This document shows, piece by piece, positions 1 through 11,141 of a stretch of DNA of 35,633 nucleotides; positions within the stretch are counted from its first letter, which is position 1; every line of letters starts with the position of its first letter. This DNA comes from Parvularia atlantis (Eukaryota > Opisthokonta > Rotosphaerida), in contig CALSCO010000759.1 of NCBI GenBank assembly GCA_943704415.1, positions 1 to 35,633 on the forward strand. The letters are read 5' to 3'. Below the pieces are notes generated by a model. The model ran no database searches and was not told the DNA's origin. It was given only the letters and a program-made list of their open reading frames with translations. A program made the translations under genes and the position numbers.

Positions 1-84
1 CCCCTCCCCTCCGCCCGCACCACCCCTCGCGCGCGCGCCGGGATCCGCCGTGCTCACGCCGAACGTCGCATGCGCGCACAACAG

Positions 85-1079
85 TCGCCGGCAAGGCCGG
101 ATCCGCCCGCGTTGCCGCGTCGGTACGCGATCGCCTCCTCTTTCTCCTCTTTTCCTTTGCTCACGTTGCTCGCGCCGCAGCGTGCGACGGCCGGCGTCGC
201 GGCCCGCGGTCGCGGTGCGCGGCGCATCAACACGAGCCGTGCGTTGTGCGACGGGCCAGAGGGGCGCGACTGACGGCACCGCGCGCAGTCAATGGCGCGG
301 CGGCCTCGGGCGGCGAGAGCTCGACGCAGCGGTGGCAGCACGACAAGTTTGACGGCCCCGTGCGCGGCCTGCGCGGTGCGACGGAGACACGGGCGCTTGT
401 GGCTTTTGTCCCCTGCTGAGCCGCGCATGTGCGTGTGATGCGTGCAGCTGCCGCCGGTGTGGGCGCGGCCGCCGGTCGTCGCCAGCTCGCCGCCGCCTCG
501 CCGGTGGCCATTCGCCGCGTGGGCCCCTCGACGGTGCGCGGCCGAGGCGCGTGCGGACGGCGAGGGCTCACGCGTGTCCCGCGCAGCCGATCGCGTCGGG
601 CTCGATCCGCTCGGCGATCTCGGCGCGCAGCATCCCGGCTACCGGCCTGACGACGGGCGTCAAGGTCACGATCGCCAACCTGTCCAACACGGTCGTCGTG
701 GAGGACCTGCAGGTGCGTGCGCGGCCGGGCGGCGTGTCGCGGCGCTCACGGCCCGCCTGCAGGAGCTGTTTGGTGGCGACGGCGTCAAGCTCAAGTCGGT
801 CAAGATGGTCTCGGACGGCGTAGGCGAGGTCGTGTTCTCGCGCCGCGAGGACGCCGTGGCCGCCGTGGCCAAGTACGACAACGTCCAGCTCGACGGCCGC
901 CGCATGATTCTCAAGTTCAGCTCGGGCGACCTCGGCGGCGCCTCGCCCGCGCCGTCGCCGGCCGCGCGCCGGTGCGCTCGCGTTGGCGTGCGCGGCCCGC
1001 TGCTCACGCGCATCGCCCGCCCGCCCGCAGGCCAGGCGTCGCGTCGACACGCCTGCTGCGCGACGCGATGCAGCTGTGA
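85..1079 (+). CDS. YRA1: ALY/REF (Yra1-type) mRNA export adaptor, 5' partial
   Basis: RNA-binding adaptor that links spliced mRNA to the TREX/export machinery in the nucleus. Exons read as 85-122, 181-238, 289-375, 448-533, 587-712, 763-971 and 1031-1079, with matching phases. A short RG-rich stretch is followed by the family motif RWQHDKFDG (about 325-350), which corresponds to the WQHDLFD motif before the RRM of ALY proteins. The single RRM then runs from KVTIANL (RNP2-like) to GEVVFSRREDA (RNP1 position) and LDGRRMILKF. The C-terminus RLLRDAMQL is a plausible short helicase-binding tail, but this is not certain. The first coding exon is not seen: base 84 looks like the end of an intron with a CTCAC branch motif, so the start lies left of the window. 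Another RRM protein is possible, but the WQHD motif plus RRM argues for ALY/REF. Confidence 0.78.
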
Positions 1080-1533
1080 GAGACGCGCGCGTGTGGCGTG
1101 AGCGTGTGTGGTGTGGTGTTGGTCGTGGTCGTACTGCGTGCGCGTAGGTGGACGGTCCGTGCGCGTCTGTGCTGACGATGCTCGCTGGCAGATCTGCTCG
1201 ACGATGCGGTGCATACACAGTGACGCTTCCATCGCTGCCCGCAGCGCTCGCAGCGCGCACTCGCCCTCCGCACGCAGTCAGCCCGAATCACGCGCTACTT
1301 TCGTCTGTCAGGAAGCTTCTGCTCACAGTCACATGTCGCGCGGCATCCCGCATCCATCCCTCCGCCGTCCTCGCGTCCTCCTCGTCGCCCCATGCGCCCG
1401 CGCCCGCACCCGCCCGCGCCCCTGCCGTACTGCGTGGCTGCGATCCTTCCCCTCCTTGCTCACGCACGCACCACCTTGCCCCCGCTCATTCGCCCACCCG
1501 CTCGACGACTGATACGGCGCCAGCACCTCCGCG
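1080..1533. other. Intergenic region, pyrimidine-rich upstream of the F-BAR gene
   Basis: This 454-bp stretch between two co-oriented genes has no coding exon I can support. The first half is GT-rich, the second half (about 1335-1520) is strongly C/T-rich on the + strand, a common leader or promoter texture. A CTCAC followed by GCGCCAG at about 1516-1522 could be the end of an intron in the 5' leader, just before the ATG at 1534. Confidence 0.5.
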
Positions 1534-4500
1534 ATGCTGCGCAAGTTGATCAATGCGGCGGGCAAGGCGGCCTCGCCACTGACGTCGCTGTCGGTGTCGC
1601 CGTCCACGCCGGCGGTGCCGGGCGCATTGGCAGCGTCTTCGTCATCGGCTGCTGCTTCGGCGGCGGCGTCAGGGCAGCAGCCGTCGCAACTGACTGACGC
1701 CGACGTTGATGACGACGCGCTGCTGTTTGGCACGGGCGGCGCGGCCACCAACACGGTCGCGAGCGACGTGCCGCTGCTGGAGGACGGCATGGTGTGCGAC
1801 CACCGCGGGCGTGTGGGCGTGCGCGTGCGGTGGCTGAGAAGGGCGCGCGCGCAGGACGTGTACCTCGCGCGGTCACGCGAGTGGCTCAAGGCGAGCAAGA
1901 TCCTCCTCGGCTTCGCCGAGCGGCGCGCGGCAAGCGAGGTCGAGCACGGCAAAACGGTCGCGCGGGCGGCGCGCGCGGGCATCGACGGGCACATCGAGAG
2001 CGAGCTGCGGGGCGAGGTGCGCGCCGTGTGCCCTGTGCCGTGTGCACTGTGCCAAACGCGGACGGCAGGGCTCCTACGCCGGCTCGACACTCGCGCTGCT
2101 AAAGCAGCAGGAGGCGATCGCGCTGCGCCAGCTCGAGTTTGGCAACACCCTCATGTCGGACGTGGTCGCGCCGCTCGCGTGCGTGGTTGCTGCGCGCCTG
2201 GTGGTGCCCCTTGACCGACGAAGACGCGCACGCCAGGACCAAGCGCGACCAGCACGAAAAGTCGCGCAAGCGCCTGCAGGCGCACCTGCAGAAGGAACAT
2301 AAGAAGTACGACGAGGCCGTGCAGCTCCTGGCCAAGACCCGGCAGAAGTACCACGCCGCGACCCAGGCCTGGGAGAAGGCCCTCGCCGACAAGCGCACGG
2401 AGGAGAGCACGTCATACAAGGTCCGGCTGGACAAGCGCACCAAGGAGGAGGACGAGGCCAAGGCCAAGATGGTCGCGGCCGAGGAGGCCTATCGCGCGCA
2501 GATCAAGGCGACGAACGCGGCGCAGGAGGTGAGCACGTCGAGTACGGCGACGCGGGCGCGAAGAGCGCTCAAGAACGTGCGCACGACGCCAGGACATGAA
2601 GCGCTACATGCAGCTCATCCTCTCGGCCTACGAGCGCCTGCACGTCGAGTCGGACGCCAAGTACAAGGTGCGCCGGCCGGCCGGCCGGCGCCCGCTGCCC
2701 GGCTGCTCACCGTCGCGTGCAGGAGTGCCTCAGCCGGTACCTGGCCATCCACCAGACGTACGTCGACGACCTGCCTGGCATGAACAAGGCGCTTGCGACG
2801 CAGGTACACCGCGCGTGTGGCCTCGCGCGCTGTGCGCCGCCGACATTTCGACCACCACCAGGTCGCCGGCGTCGACAACAAGGCCGACTTCCACAAGTTT
2901 GTGTCGCAGACGTCGCGCAACGAGCTCTACAACCCGCGCCCGTTCGTCTTCGACAAGGCGCCGGGCACGGTGACCGACCCTGCGATGCGCGGTGCGCTGC
3001 CCGCACGGCCGGCGCGGCGTGGCTGACATTGTCGTTGGCCGGCAGCGTCGATGTACGCACCGTCGATCTTTGAGGAGCCCGCCACCGCCGCCGCGGTCGG
3101 CACCACGGGCGAGGTGTCGGCGCAGGTGCCGACGACTGTGCCCGCGGCGGCCGACATACCGAAGGAGCGCATGCACAAGTTCATGAAGCAGTTTGCGGTG
3201 CGGCGCTAGCGCTCACCGGTATCCAGCCCGCGCTCACCTTGCCTCGCACCCGCCAGCCTGCCCTCTGCCAGCACTGCCACCAGATGACCTTCCGTGGGAT
3301 CGTGTGCGAGGCCTGCGGTATCGCCTGCCACAAGAACTGCGTCGAGAAGGTGCCTGCCGGGCTCGTGTGCGACGCCAATGACCCGCGTGCGTGGGCAGCT
3401 CAAGCTCGCCTGCGGCAAGAGCGACCCGGCGCGCGAGCTCGTGATCTTTGGCGTGCCACTGGACGCGCAGGTGGGCTACACGCCGTGCGCGCCGATCTCA
3501 GGGGCCTGACGGCGCTCGCGCGCGCAGCCGCGGCTGGAGAATGGCGCCGTGCCGTCGATCGTGGCCACGTGCGTCGGCGAGGTTGAGCAGCGCGGCATGG
3601 ACAGCGAGGGCATCTATCGTCTGGCTGGTGCGACGCGCGCCGTGGTGTGCGCGGATGGCGGCACTGACCGCGCCCCGCAGGCATCAAGTCGGCCGTCGAG
3701 AAGCTGAGCGCGCTATTTGAGCAGCACGGCAGCGCGCGCGGCCGCGTGGACCTGTCGTACGAGGCCGACATCAACGCGGTCACGGGCTGCTTCAAGGCGT
3801 TCCTGCGCCAGCTGCCCGAGCCCGTCATCCCGTTCGACCTCTACGACGACTTTGTGCAGGCGGCCGGGCTCGAGAAGCTCGACATCGACGCGCTGGCGCA
3901 GGCATGTGAACACTCACTCGCAGTGCGCCGTGCGCGTATCTCACGACAGCTGCGCACAGGCGGTGGCGCGCATGCCTGCGATAAACTACGACACGCTTGT
4001 GTACCTCATGCGGCACCTCATGTGCTTTTTGCGGGGCGAGCGCTGCGCGGCCGCACTGACGCGGCGCTCCCGCACAGCCGCGTCGCCGAGCACTCGGCCG
4101 TCAACAAGATGCAGCCGTCCAACCTGGCCATCATCTTCGGGCCGTCGTTGCTGCACCCTGACCGCGCGCAGGTACGCGCCTTGGTGTGCTGCGCTTGCAC
4201 TGACGCCGCGCTCGCTCCGCCAGGACGACGCGGTGCTTGCGTTCCAGGAAAACGGACGCCAGTGCGCCGTCGTTGAGCGCCTGATCCAGTCGTTCGACGA
4301 CATTGACAGCAAGGCGGCGGCGCTGCGTGTGACGGCCGCGGCCGCGGAGCCCACGGCGGCTGCCGCGCAGCCTGCGACGGTGCCGTCAACCGAGCCGGCC
4401 AAGGCGGACAGCCCGTTTGTGAGCGGGGCGGTGCGTGCTTGGCGTCGGTCGATGCGGTGTGCGCCTCTCACGCCGCGCCTCGCAGTCGAGTCGGCGCGGC

Positions 4501-5844
4501 ACATCGCGGCGGATGATGGTGTTCGACGACGACGACGACGACGACCTGGACGAGCAGGAGATCGAGCGCATGGCGCGCGTGATCGAGCAGAACCTGAGCA
4601 TCGAGGTGCGCGCTTCGCTGCTGCTTGCGCGCCTCGCTGCCCTCACGTGCACTGCACCAGGCGCTCAACGTGCGGCGGAGCATAGTGGTGGACGGCGACG
4701 CACCAGTGCGGCCCCTCGTTGTCACGGTGCCGCCGGTGGAGCTGATCACGGACTTGGCGCGCAAGACGCCGTCGGCCGATGTGGTGTGTGCCTGCGCGTG
4801 CGAGCGAGCCGCGCTGACGCATCCTGCAGCCGCACAGCCCGACCGAGCATGTCACCATCGTCGCCTCGGAGCTGCGCGACGGCATCTCGGTCGAGACGCT
4901 CGTGCGCACGCTGTCTGGCTCGGGCATGAGGTGCGCGGTCTGCGCGGTGCCTGCTGTGCAATGCTGACGGCCGTACGCACAGCGAGCCGTACGCCGCGAC
5001 CCTGCTCGCCAGCGCGCTGCCGCGCACGCCCAAGTCGGTGCTGGCGGCGGCGGCGGCGTCCGAGGCGGCGACCGTACCTGCCCAGGTCGAGCAGGCCCGT
5101 CCGCTGCCCGTCACGCCAGCTGCGCACGCTGAGGAGGCTCGTCCGTTGCCCGTCGCCCCTGTGGATGACGCGCGCCCGCTGCCCGCCGCACCCGCGGAGG
5201 ATGCGCCCTCCCTGCCCGCTGCGCCGGTAGAGGACGCCCGCCCGCTGCCCGCCGCGCCCGCTGCGCCCGCTGCGCCGGTAGAGGACGCCCGCCCGCTGCC
5301 CGTCCCGCCCGCAGCAACAGACGCGCCGGCGCCAGCGCTGGCCGAGGCATCGCCCACGGCCCGCAGCAGCCGCGTCGTCTTGGTCCCGCCGCCGCCCTCG
5401 TTCCTCGTGCAGTCGCTGGGCATGCCCGTGCCCGCCGCCAGCACCGCGCCCGAGAGCACGCCCGCTGCAACCGGCGCGAACGTGCTCGTCGCCGTCAGCA
5501 GCACGCCGACGGTCAACCTGAGCGCGCTCATGACATCGGCCGCGAGCAAGGCCGCCGAGGCCGCGACCGTGCAGGCCGCGCCCGTGCCCGTGCAGGCCAC
5601 ACCGGCGCCCGTGCTCGACGAGGAGGAGGACGAGGAGGCGTTGATGCGCAAGGTGCGAGAGTCGCTCAACCAACGCAAGTCGCCCGCGCCGCCGACGAGC
5701 GAGCCGTCGACGCCGGACGCGGGCGCATCGGAATCGGCGGCCCGCGCCGCCGCGAAGCGCGCCGCCGAGCACCAGGCCTGGCTAAAGCAGCGCCACGAGG
5801 CCAAGCAGCGCCGCGAGGGTAGCGACGACCAGTCAGCAGCGTGA
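1534..5844 (+). CDS. F-BAR / C1 / RhoGAP protein
   Basis: Predicted membrane-curving regulator that stimulates GTP hydrolysis on Rho-family GTPases at the cell cortex. Nineteen exons give 1,103 residues. Order: Ser/Ala-rich N-terminus with a DADVDDDALLF acidic patch; F-BAR helical region (about residues 85-400, with many K/E/Q heptads, e.g. the 2237-2528 exon); C1 zinc finger (about 411-447: HKF, CQHC, CEAC, HKNC and a final C after VEKLKLA); RhoGAP (about 460-640) with the arginine finger in EGIYRLAG and conserved LPEPVIPFDLY, NYDTLVYLMRHL and MQPSNLAIIFGPSLL. A long Pro/Ala-rich tail with ARPLP repeats and an acidic/charged C-terminus follows. The C1 closing cysteine spacing (X7) is only right if the 3350-3398 intron is removed, which supports the model. 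The first C1 loop is two residues shorter than usual. The architecture resembles animal HMHA1/ARHGAP29. Confidence 0.88.
3902..3959 (+). other. Probable GC-AG intron in the RhoGAP domain
   Basis: The exon ends DALAQ and the next begins AVARMPAINYDTL; the join matches the usual RhoGAP length before the NY.TL motif. The intron would start GCATGT after CAG and end CACAG, in phase 0. The nearest GT alternative (3923) leaves only 37 bp and adds seven residues, so GC is favoured but not proven. Confidence 0.6.
5095..5310 (+). repeat. Coding ARPLP proline repeats (about 6 units)
   Basis: Within the tail of the RhoGAP protein, units of roughly 10-14 residues of the form EDARPLPAAP recur six times, one of them degenerate (EDAPSLPAAP). 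They are proline-rich and could bind SH3 domains, which is inference. DNA-level similarity between units is high, as expected from slippage or unequal exchange. Confidence 0.85.
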
Positions 5845-5874
5845 TGTACCCCTCCCCGCACAAGTTCTCTCATC

Positions 5875-7445
5875 ATGGTGACGCTTGCGGCGATGCGGCC
5901 GCTGCTCGCGGCGCTCGTGCTCGGCGTGCTCGTGGCGCTCGTCGTGTTTTCGTGGCGCAAGCGCCTGCTCTCGTCCGCGCGGTACATGGCCGACGTGATC
6001 CTGGGCGACGACGAGCTGCTGCTCGAGCTGCCCGCGCCGACGCCCACGCTCGCCGCGCCCGAGCCCACGCTCGCGGTACCGACGCTCGCCGCGCCCGAGC
6101 CGACGCTGCCGCCAGCGCCGCCGCCGCCCACGGCGTCGCCAGCGCCGGAGGAGGACGACTCCGAGCTCGCGGCCGACGGTGGGCAGTGTACCGCGTGGGT
6201 GCCGCCGCTGCCGCCCGAGCCGGGCCCGATCGGCCCCGACAAGCTGCGGCGCGTGCTCGAGTGCTGGGCCACCAACGGTACGTTCCGGCACGACCCGCGC
6301 GTGTTTGCGCACGAGGCGTACCACAAGGGCCCCGACACCGGCAGCGGCTGCTACATCCTCAACGGCGACTTTGCCCGCAGCTTCGAGGCTGGCATCGTCT
6401 GGGAGCCCTCGCCCGCGTGCGAGCTGCCCTACCGGCACGTCGACGGGCGCGACGTGTGCCGGACGATCAACGGGCGCAACGTGCTCCTCGTCGGCGACAG
6501 CCTGACGCTGCAGTACTTCCACAGCTTTCAGTCGCTAGTGCAGCGCGCGTTGATCCAGCTGGGCGGGGCGGCCGCGCGGCACGTCTGGAACACGACCGAC
6601 ATGAGCAGCCCGTTCGTGTGCAACGGGCCGCACGGTATCGGCACGCTGTATATCTTTTGCCAGGTCCGGCTCTGCGTCGACTCGGGCTACCCCGAGTTCA
6701 CGCTCACCTTCAACCGCAACGACCGCCTCACGCGCGTGCACGAGTTCCACAAGGACTGGGGGCTATCCGACTACTGGCAGGCGCGTTCGTCGGGTGCCTG
6801 CGTGTGATGCCCTGCCGGTCTCACGCGCTCGCTTCCCCAGTTCCCCTGGGTTGACCAGCTCCACAACAACAGCATCGTCGTGCTCAACCGCGGCGCGCAC
6901 TACACCGCGAACGACGACTTTGCCAAGGAGTACTACACCGTCCTGCGCTTCCTCGCCCAGAACTTTACCAGCGACCTCTCGAGCGGCCGGCTGGTCTTTG
7001 TGCGCGCGACGCCGCCGGGTGCGTGCTGCCGCGCTACCGCGCACCGGGCCTGCCTGACGCGCGGCGTGCGCGGCAGGCCACAAAGACTGTCAGCTCTACG
7101 TCAACAAGATGCCCATCCTCGAACGCCAGGACCCCACGACCCTGCCGTACCACTGGGGCCTGATCGCGGCGCAGAACGAGCTCGCGCGCAAGGCCGTCGC
7201 CAAGTACTACCCGCGCGTGCTCTACCTCGACGTCGACACCGTGACGGGCTTCCGGCGCGACTCGCACGTGGGCCCCGAGGACTGGTGCGCGCGCGCCGCG
7301 TCTGCACGGGGCTCGCGCACACGCTGACGGCGCCCGCACAACGCGCGTCAGCCTGCACTACTGCCGGCCGGGGCCGATCGACTTCTGGGTCGAGCTGCTC
7401 ATCAACAGCGTGCGGGCGGCGAGCGCGCTGCGCACCAGCGCATAA
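5875..7445 (+). CDS. TBL/PC-esterase family type II membrane protein (putative polysaccharide O-acetyltransferase)
   Basis: Four exons (5875-6780, 6841-7018, 7077-7284, 7352-7445) give 461 residues. A short N-terminus and one hydrophobic segment (residues about 8-25, LLAALVLGVLVALVVF, then WRKR) predict a Golgi-type signal anchor. A Pro/Ala stem with PEPTL repeats follows. The catalytic half carries GDSLTLQ (about residue 206, the GDS serine motif), LNRGAHY in the middle, and near the end a D-x-H element in TGFRRDSHVGPED followed by CLHYCRPGPIDFW, which corresponds to the family's DxxH plus HWC-PG-D-WNELL region. Related proteins (plant TBL, Cas1-type) acetylate cell-wall or surface polysaccharides; the substrate here is unknown. 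Only 30 bp separate it from the gene upstream. Met7 is an alternative start. The first intron appears to use a GC donor. Confidence 0.82.
6781..6840 (+). other. Probable GC-AG intron in the PC-esterase gene
   Basis: Exon 1 ends GLSDYWQ and exon 2 begins FPWVDQL in phase 0. Nearby GT dinucleotides (6785, 6789, 6794) give the wrong phase for the next exon, while GCGCGT at 6781 fits. TCTCACG and CCCCAG provide the 3' signals. Confidence 0.6.
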
Positions 7446-7572
7446 CACCTCATGTACCAAGCATGCAAGATGCGTTGCTAAGCAGGCCCAGGCCGCGGTT
7501 GGCACCAATGCCAAGGGGGGAGCGCACTTCGGTCATTTTCGCGTTGCTGTTGGCACCACGCGCACACACGAC

Positions 7573-10500
7573 ATGGAGCGGCGTGCCGCGGCCGTCGTGA
7601 CGCAGCTGCGCGTCGTCGCGATGGTCCTCGTGGGCGACGCGCCGCCGGGGCTGGTGCGTCCGGGCCCGCGACGCGCCCGCGACGCGCCCGCGACGCGCCC
7701 GCGACGCCGCGTTTCAACCTGTCGACGGCACAGGCGTACCAGATCGCGGTCGCGTTCGACGAGCAGGACGACACGCCGGGCGCGGGCGGCAGCAGGTGCG
7801 CGGTGCTGCGGCCGGCCGCGTGCTGTGTGCCGAGCGCTGAGTGGGCGCGGCGCGGCAGACGCGTGACGGGACAGGTCATCCGCCGGCCGGGCGAGGTTGT
7901 GCGGTTGCACCAGCAGGTGCCGTGTCGCCCTGTCTGCCGCTTCGCCGCGGCCGCGCTGAGCCCAGCGCCGCACCAGCTGGTCGAGCGCGCGGCGGGGCAC
8001 ATGGCCGCGCACGGCATCGAGCTCGCGACGCACCTCGTCGCCGGCGAACGTGACGGCACAGACGGGCAGCAGCTGCTGTCGAGCCACCTGCTGGTCAACC
8101 GGGCGCAGATGGACGCGCTGCAGGTGCCGCGCCGTCTCGACCCGTGCCGCACCGCCCCGCTCGTGCGCTCACGGGTCGCCGCGCACCAGTCGTACCTGCA
8201 GCAGCTGCTGGCAGTGCCCGAGCTGGCGCGGTCGGATGCGCTGCTCGCGTTCACGGCCAACGCGACGCTCGATGCGTCCGCGACGGTACGTCAAGGGCCA
8301 CGGCCGTGTCGTGGTTGCGGGTGCAGATGCGGGCGGGCCGGCGCGTTTGGCACGCGTGTTTGTCGCCGAGGGCGGCGCGTTTCACCGGCGTGGCAACCCC
8401 GCATCTCATGCTCGCGCCACGCCGTCGCGCCCCGTGCCGCGACGGCCCCGCCGCCCCGCTCAAGACGCCCCACCCGAGCGCGGCGGCGCTGCGCCCCAGG
8501 CCCAGCGAGGACAGCTTCCCGCAGGTCGGGCCCGACAGCTTCGCGCGGCTCAAGGTGCTCGGGCAAGGCAGCATGGGCAAGGTGCGCGCGCGCGCTCGCT
8601 TCGTCCCACGGTCGGCGCGCGTCGTTGAGCACTCGGGCGGGCTGCAGGTCGTCCTCGCGCGCAAGAAGGACTCGCAGAAGCTGTACGCGCTCAAGATTAT
8701 CCGCAAGGTGCGCGCCGGTCCGGCCAGCCGCGGCGGCGCCCGGGCTCACGCCGCGGCGCAGGAGTGGGTCATCCTCCAGTCTGAGGTCGTCCACACCAAG
8801 GCCGAGCGTGACATCCTCGTGGCCGTGACGCAGTCCAAGCACCCGTTCCTCGTCACGCTCTACCACTCGTTCCAGACCGAGCGCGACCTCTACCTCGTGC
8901 TCGAGTACTGCCCCGGCGGCGACCTCGCGTCGCAGGTTACGCCGGCGCCTGCGTGCGAGCGCGCTCTCCTCACGGCACCGCCACAGCTCACCATCCAGCG
9001 CAAGTTCAACCTGCCGGCCGCGGCCTTCTACGCGGCTGAGATCGTGCTCGGGCTGGAGGAGCTGCACCGGATGGGCATTATCTACCGGTGCGTGTGGGCC
9101 GTGTGTCGTTTTGCGCGCTCATCGCGAGCACGTGCGCGCAAACAACAGCGACCTCAAGCCGGAAAACATCCTCATCGACCGCGCGGGGCACATCGTCCTG
9201 AGCGACTTTGGCCTCAGCAAGCAGTTTGCGTCCGCGTCCGCGCCCTTCACCAAGACGTTCTGCGGCACAACCGACTACCTCGCGCCTGAAATCCTCCGCG
9301 GCGAGGAGTACTCGTTCGCGGTCGACTGGTGGAGCCTCGGCACGCTCGTGTACGAGATGCTTGTGGGCATTGTGCGTCGTGCCCGCGTGCGTACCGCGCC
9401 CGGCTCACTGCGGCACGCGCAGACGCCCTTCTACCACAGCAACCACCACGAGCTGTACCGGCGTGTGCTCGAGGCGCGTCTCGCCTTCCCTGCCTCGGTC
9501 GACCCGAACGCAAAGCACCTGATCATGCAGCTGCTCGACCGCAACCCCAGCACGCGGCTGGGCCGCCGCTCGAACGGTGCGCGCCCGCACGCGAGCGCAT
9601 GCCCGCAATTTGCCGCCGACACGCGCGCGTCGCCAGGCATCAGGGACATCAAGACGCACCCGTTCTTCTGCACCGTCGACTGGGCCAAGGCGTTCGCGCG
9701 CCAGCTCCTTCCACCCTTTGTGCCGAAGCTGGTGAGCCTTTTTGCGCGGCGCCAAACTGCGCAACTTGACTGACCACCGCGTGCAGGCGGCGCCGGACGA
9801 CGTAAGCCACTTTGACGCCGAGTTCACGGCCCTGCCCGTGGATGACGACGACTCGCAAGCCTCGCTCGCCGCGGCCACGGAGCGCATCGCGGGGCTCAAC
9901 GTCGGCGCCACGCCCGAGAACAGCACGCCCGCACTCGACGAGCCGCACCGCGGCGCCGAGAATGAGCCAGCCGAGCCGGTGTCGCTTGCCGACGTCAGCG
10001 TGTACTTTTTCGGCTTCTCGTACGACGGCGACCAGGACAGCCTGCTGCAGAGCGTGAACGCGCGCCGGCGGCACCGATGTGCGTGCGCGCACTGTCTGTT
10101 GCGACCGGCTCACGCCCGACGCGGCGGCCGCGCAGCATCGTCCTCCGTTTCGGCGTCGTCGCTCGGCGCCTCGGCCAGCAGCAGCGGCAGCGGCAACGGC
10201 AGCGCGCCCGGCAACGGGCACGGGCACGTGGGCGGCGCCAGCACCACGCAGCTGCGCTACGCCCACCCCGCGGCACGGCGCCTTAACAACGACAGCACCG
10301 ACAGCAGCTACGACGGCTCGAACCTGTCCTCGCCGCGTGACCCGCGCACCCGGCCTGCCCAGCTGGAGTGCGTCGCGCTGGCACGCCACCTCCTGTCGTC
10401 TCATGCGTCCACGGCGCGCAGCTCGTCGGCGTCGGCCCCGTCCTCGCTCGACGACATGAACGTCTTCAAGCGCACCGTGACCACCACCAGCGGGCTGCGG

Positions 10501-11003
10501 CCGGCGGCCGACTTGATCAACCACTCGTCGTCGGTGCGTTGTCGCGCGCTTGCAGGCGCCTCCACGCCTCACGCACCGAACAGACCGAGGGCGTCCGACC
10601 GGCCCCGCAAGCGCGACAAATGGTTCAGGCCATGTCCGACGGCGCGCTCAACGCTCCACCGTCGCACACCGCCGTCCACCCCAGCAGCCGCCCGGCCTTT
10701 CGGTGCGCGTCCGCACGTACGCGCGCACGGCCCTGACAGCTCGCGCGCGTCGTCGGGACGCAGCACTCTTGTGCCGACTAGCCCGCGCGTGCCCGGCGTG
10801 ATCCCGAGCAGCCCGCGCTCGCCGCACTCGGATCACGACTTCCACGTGCGCTGCGGGCCACACCCCTGTGCCCGTGCAATGCCTGATGCGCACACGTGAC
10901 GTAGGGCGACGGCTACGACGGCAACATCTTGCTGCTGTCCCCGCGTCGCAACAGCCTCGAGGAGCCCACGGCGAGCCACACGCCCTCGCCGCACTTTGCG
11001 TGA
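7573..11003 (+). CDS. PX-domain AGC serine/threonine kinase (SGK3-like layout)
   Basis: Seventeen exons give about 831 residues. The N-terminal PX domain (about 10-150; LRVVAMVLVGD, AYQIAVAF, VIRRPGEVVRLHQQ, SYLQQLLAVPEL) should bind phosphoinositides and place the kinase on endosomes. The kinase domain (about 220-490) has GQGSMGK, the VAVK-like ALKIIRK, YRDLKPEN, DFGLSKQF and APEIL. The activation loop reads TFCGTTDYLAPE, with Thr where most AGC kinases have Pro. An AGC tail follows (PFVP, FDAEFT) with the hydrophobic motif FFGFSY at about 578, then an unusual tail of about 250 Ser/Gly-rich residues. Exons: 7573-7653, 7734-7795, 7859-7916, 7977-8123, 8190-8285, 8327-8581, 8648-8707, 8762-8935, 8987-9087, 9149-9371, 9423-9576, 9637-9731, 9787-10078, 10136-10533, 10584-10702, 10764-10845, 10905-11003. 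The 8286-8326 intron is the weakest border. Confidence 0.85.
7666..7709 (+). repeat. 11-bp tandem repeat inside an intron
   Basis: The unit CCGCGACGCGC is repeated about four times, the last copy imperfect. It lies in the first intron (7654-7733) of the PX kinase gene and makes that intron longer than most (80 bp). Confidence 0.85.
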
Positions 11004-11062
11004 GCCCGCGCCCCTTGCCCGCGCCCCGTTTCTTGTTACTCTTCCGCTGCCACCGCCCTTCG

Positions 11063-11092
11063 GCCGCCGCCGCCGCCGCCGCCGCCGCCGCT
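11063..11092. repeat. (GCC)n microsatellite in the convergent spacer 11004-11141
   Basis: About ten GCC units lie between the stop of the PX kinase and the stop of the polymerase gene on the other strand. The 138-bp spacer must contain both 3' ends; apart from the repeat I see no clear AATAAA. Confidence 0.85.
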
Positions 11093-11141
11093 GCTGTGTG
11101 CTATCCCGCCCTGCACATAACTGCCGTCGACACACGCCAGC

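Noticed and set aside
3350-3398. Apparent frameshift between the C1 and RhoGAP domains
   Set aside because: A 49-bp phase-0 intron with an AAG|GTGCCT donor and GGGCAG acceptor explains it and restores the C1 cysteine spacing.
4746-6338. Minus-strand open frame of about 530 codons opposite the RhoGAP tail and PC-esterase
   Set aside because: It is antisense to two well-supported genes, is low-complexity Ser/Gly/Ala sequence, and has no family motif. GC-rich coding DNA often leaves the opposite strand open.
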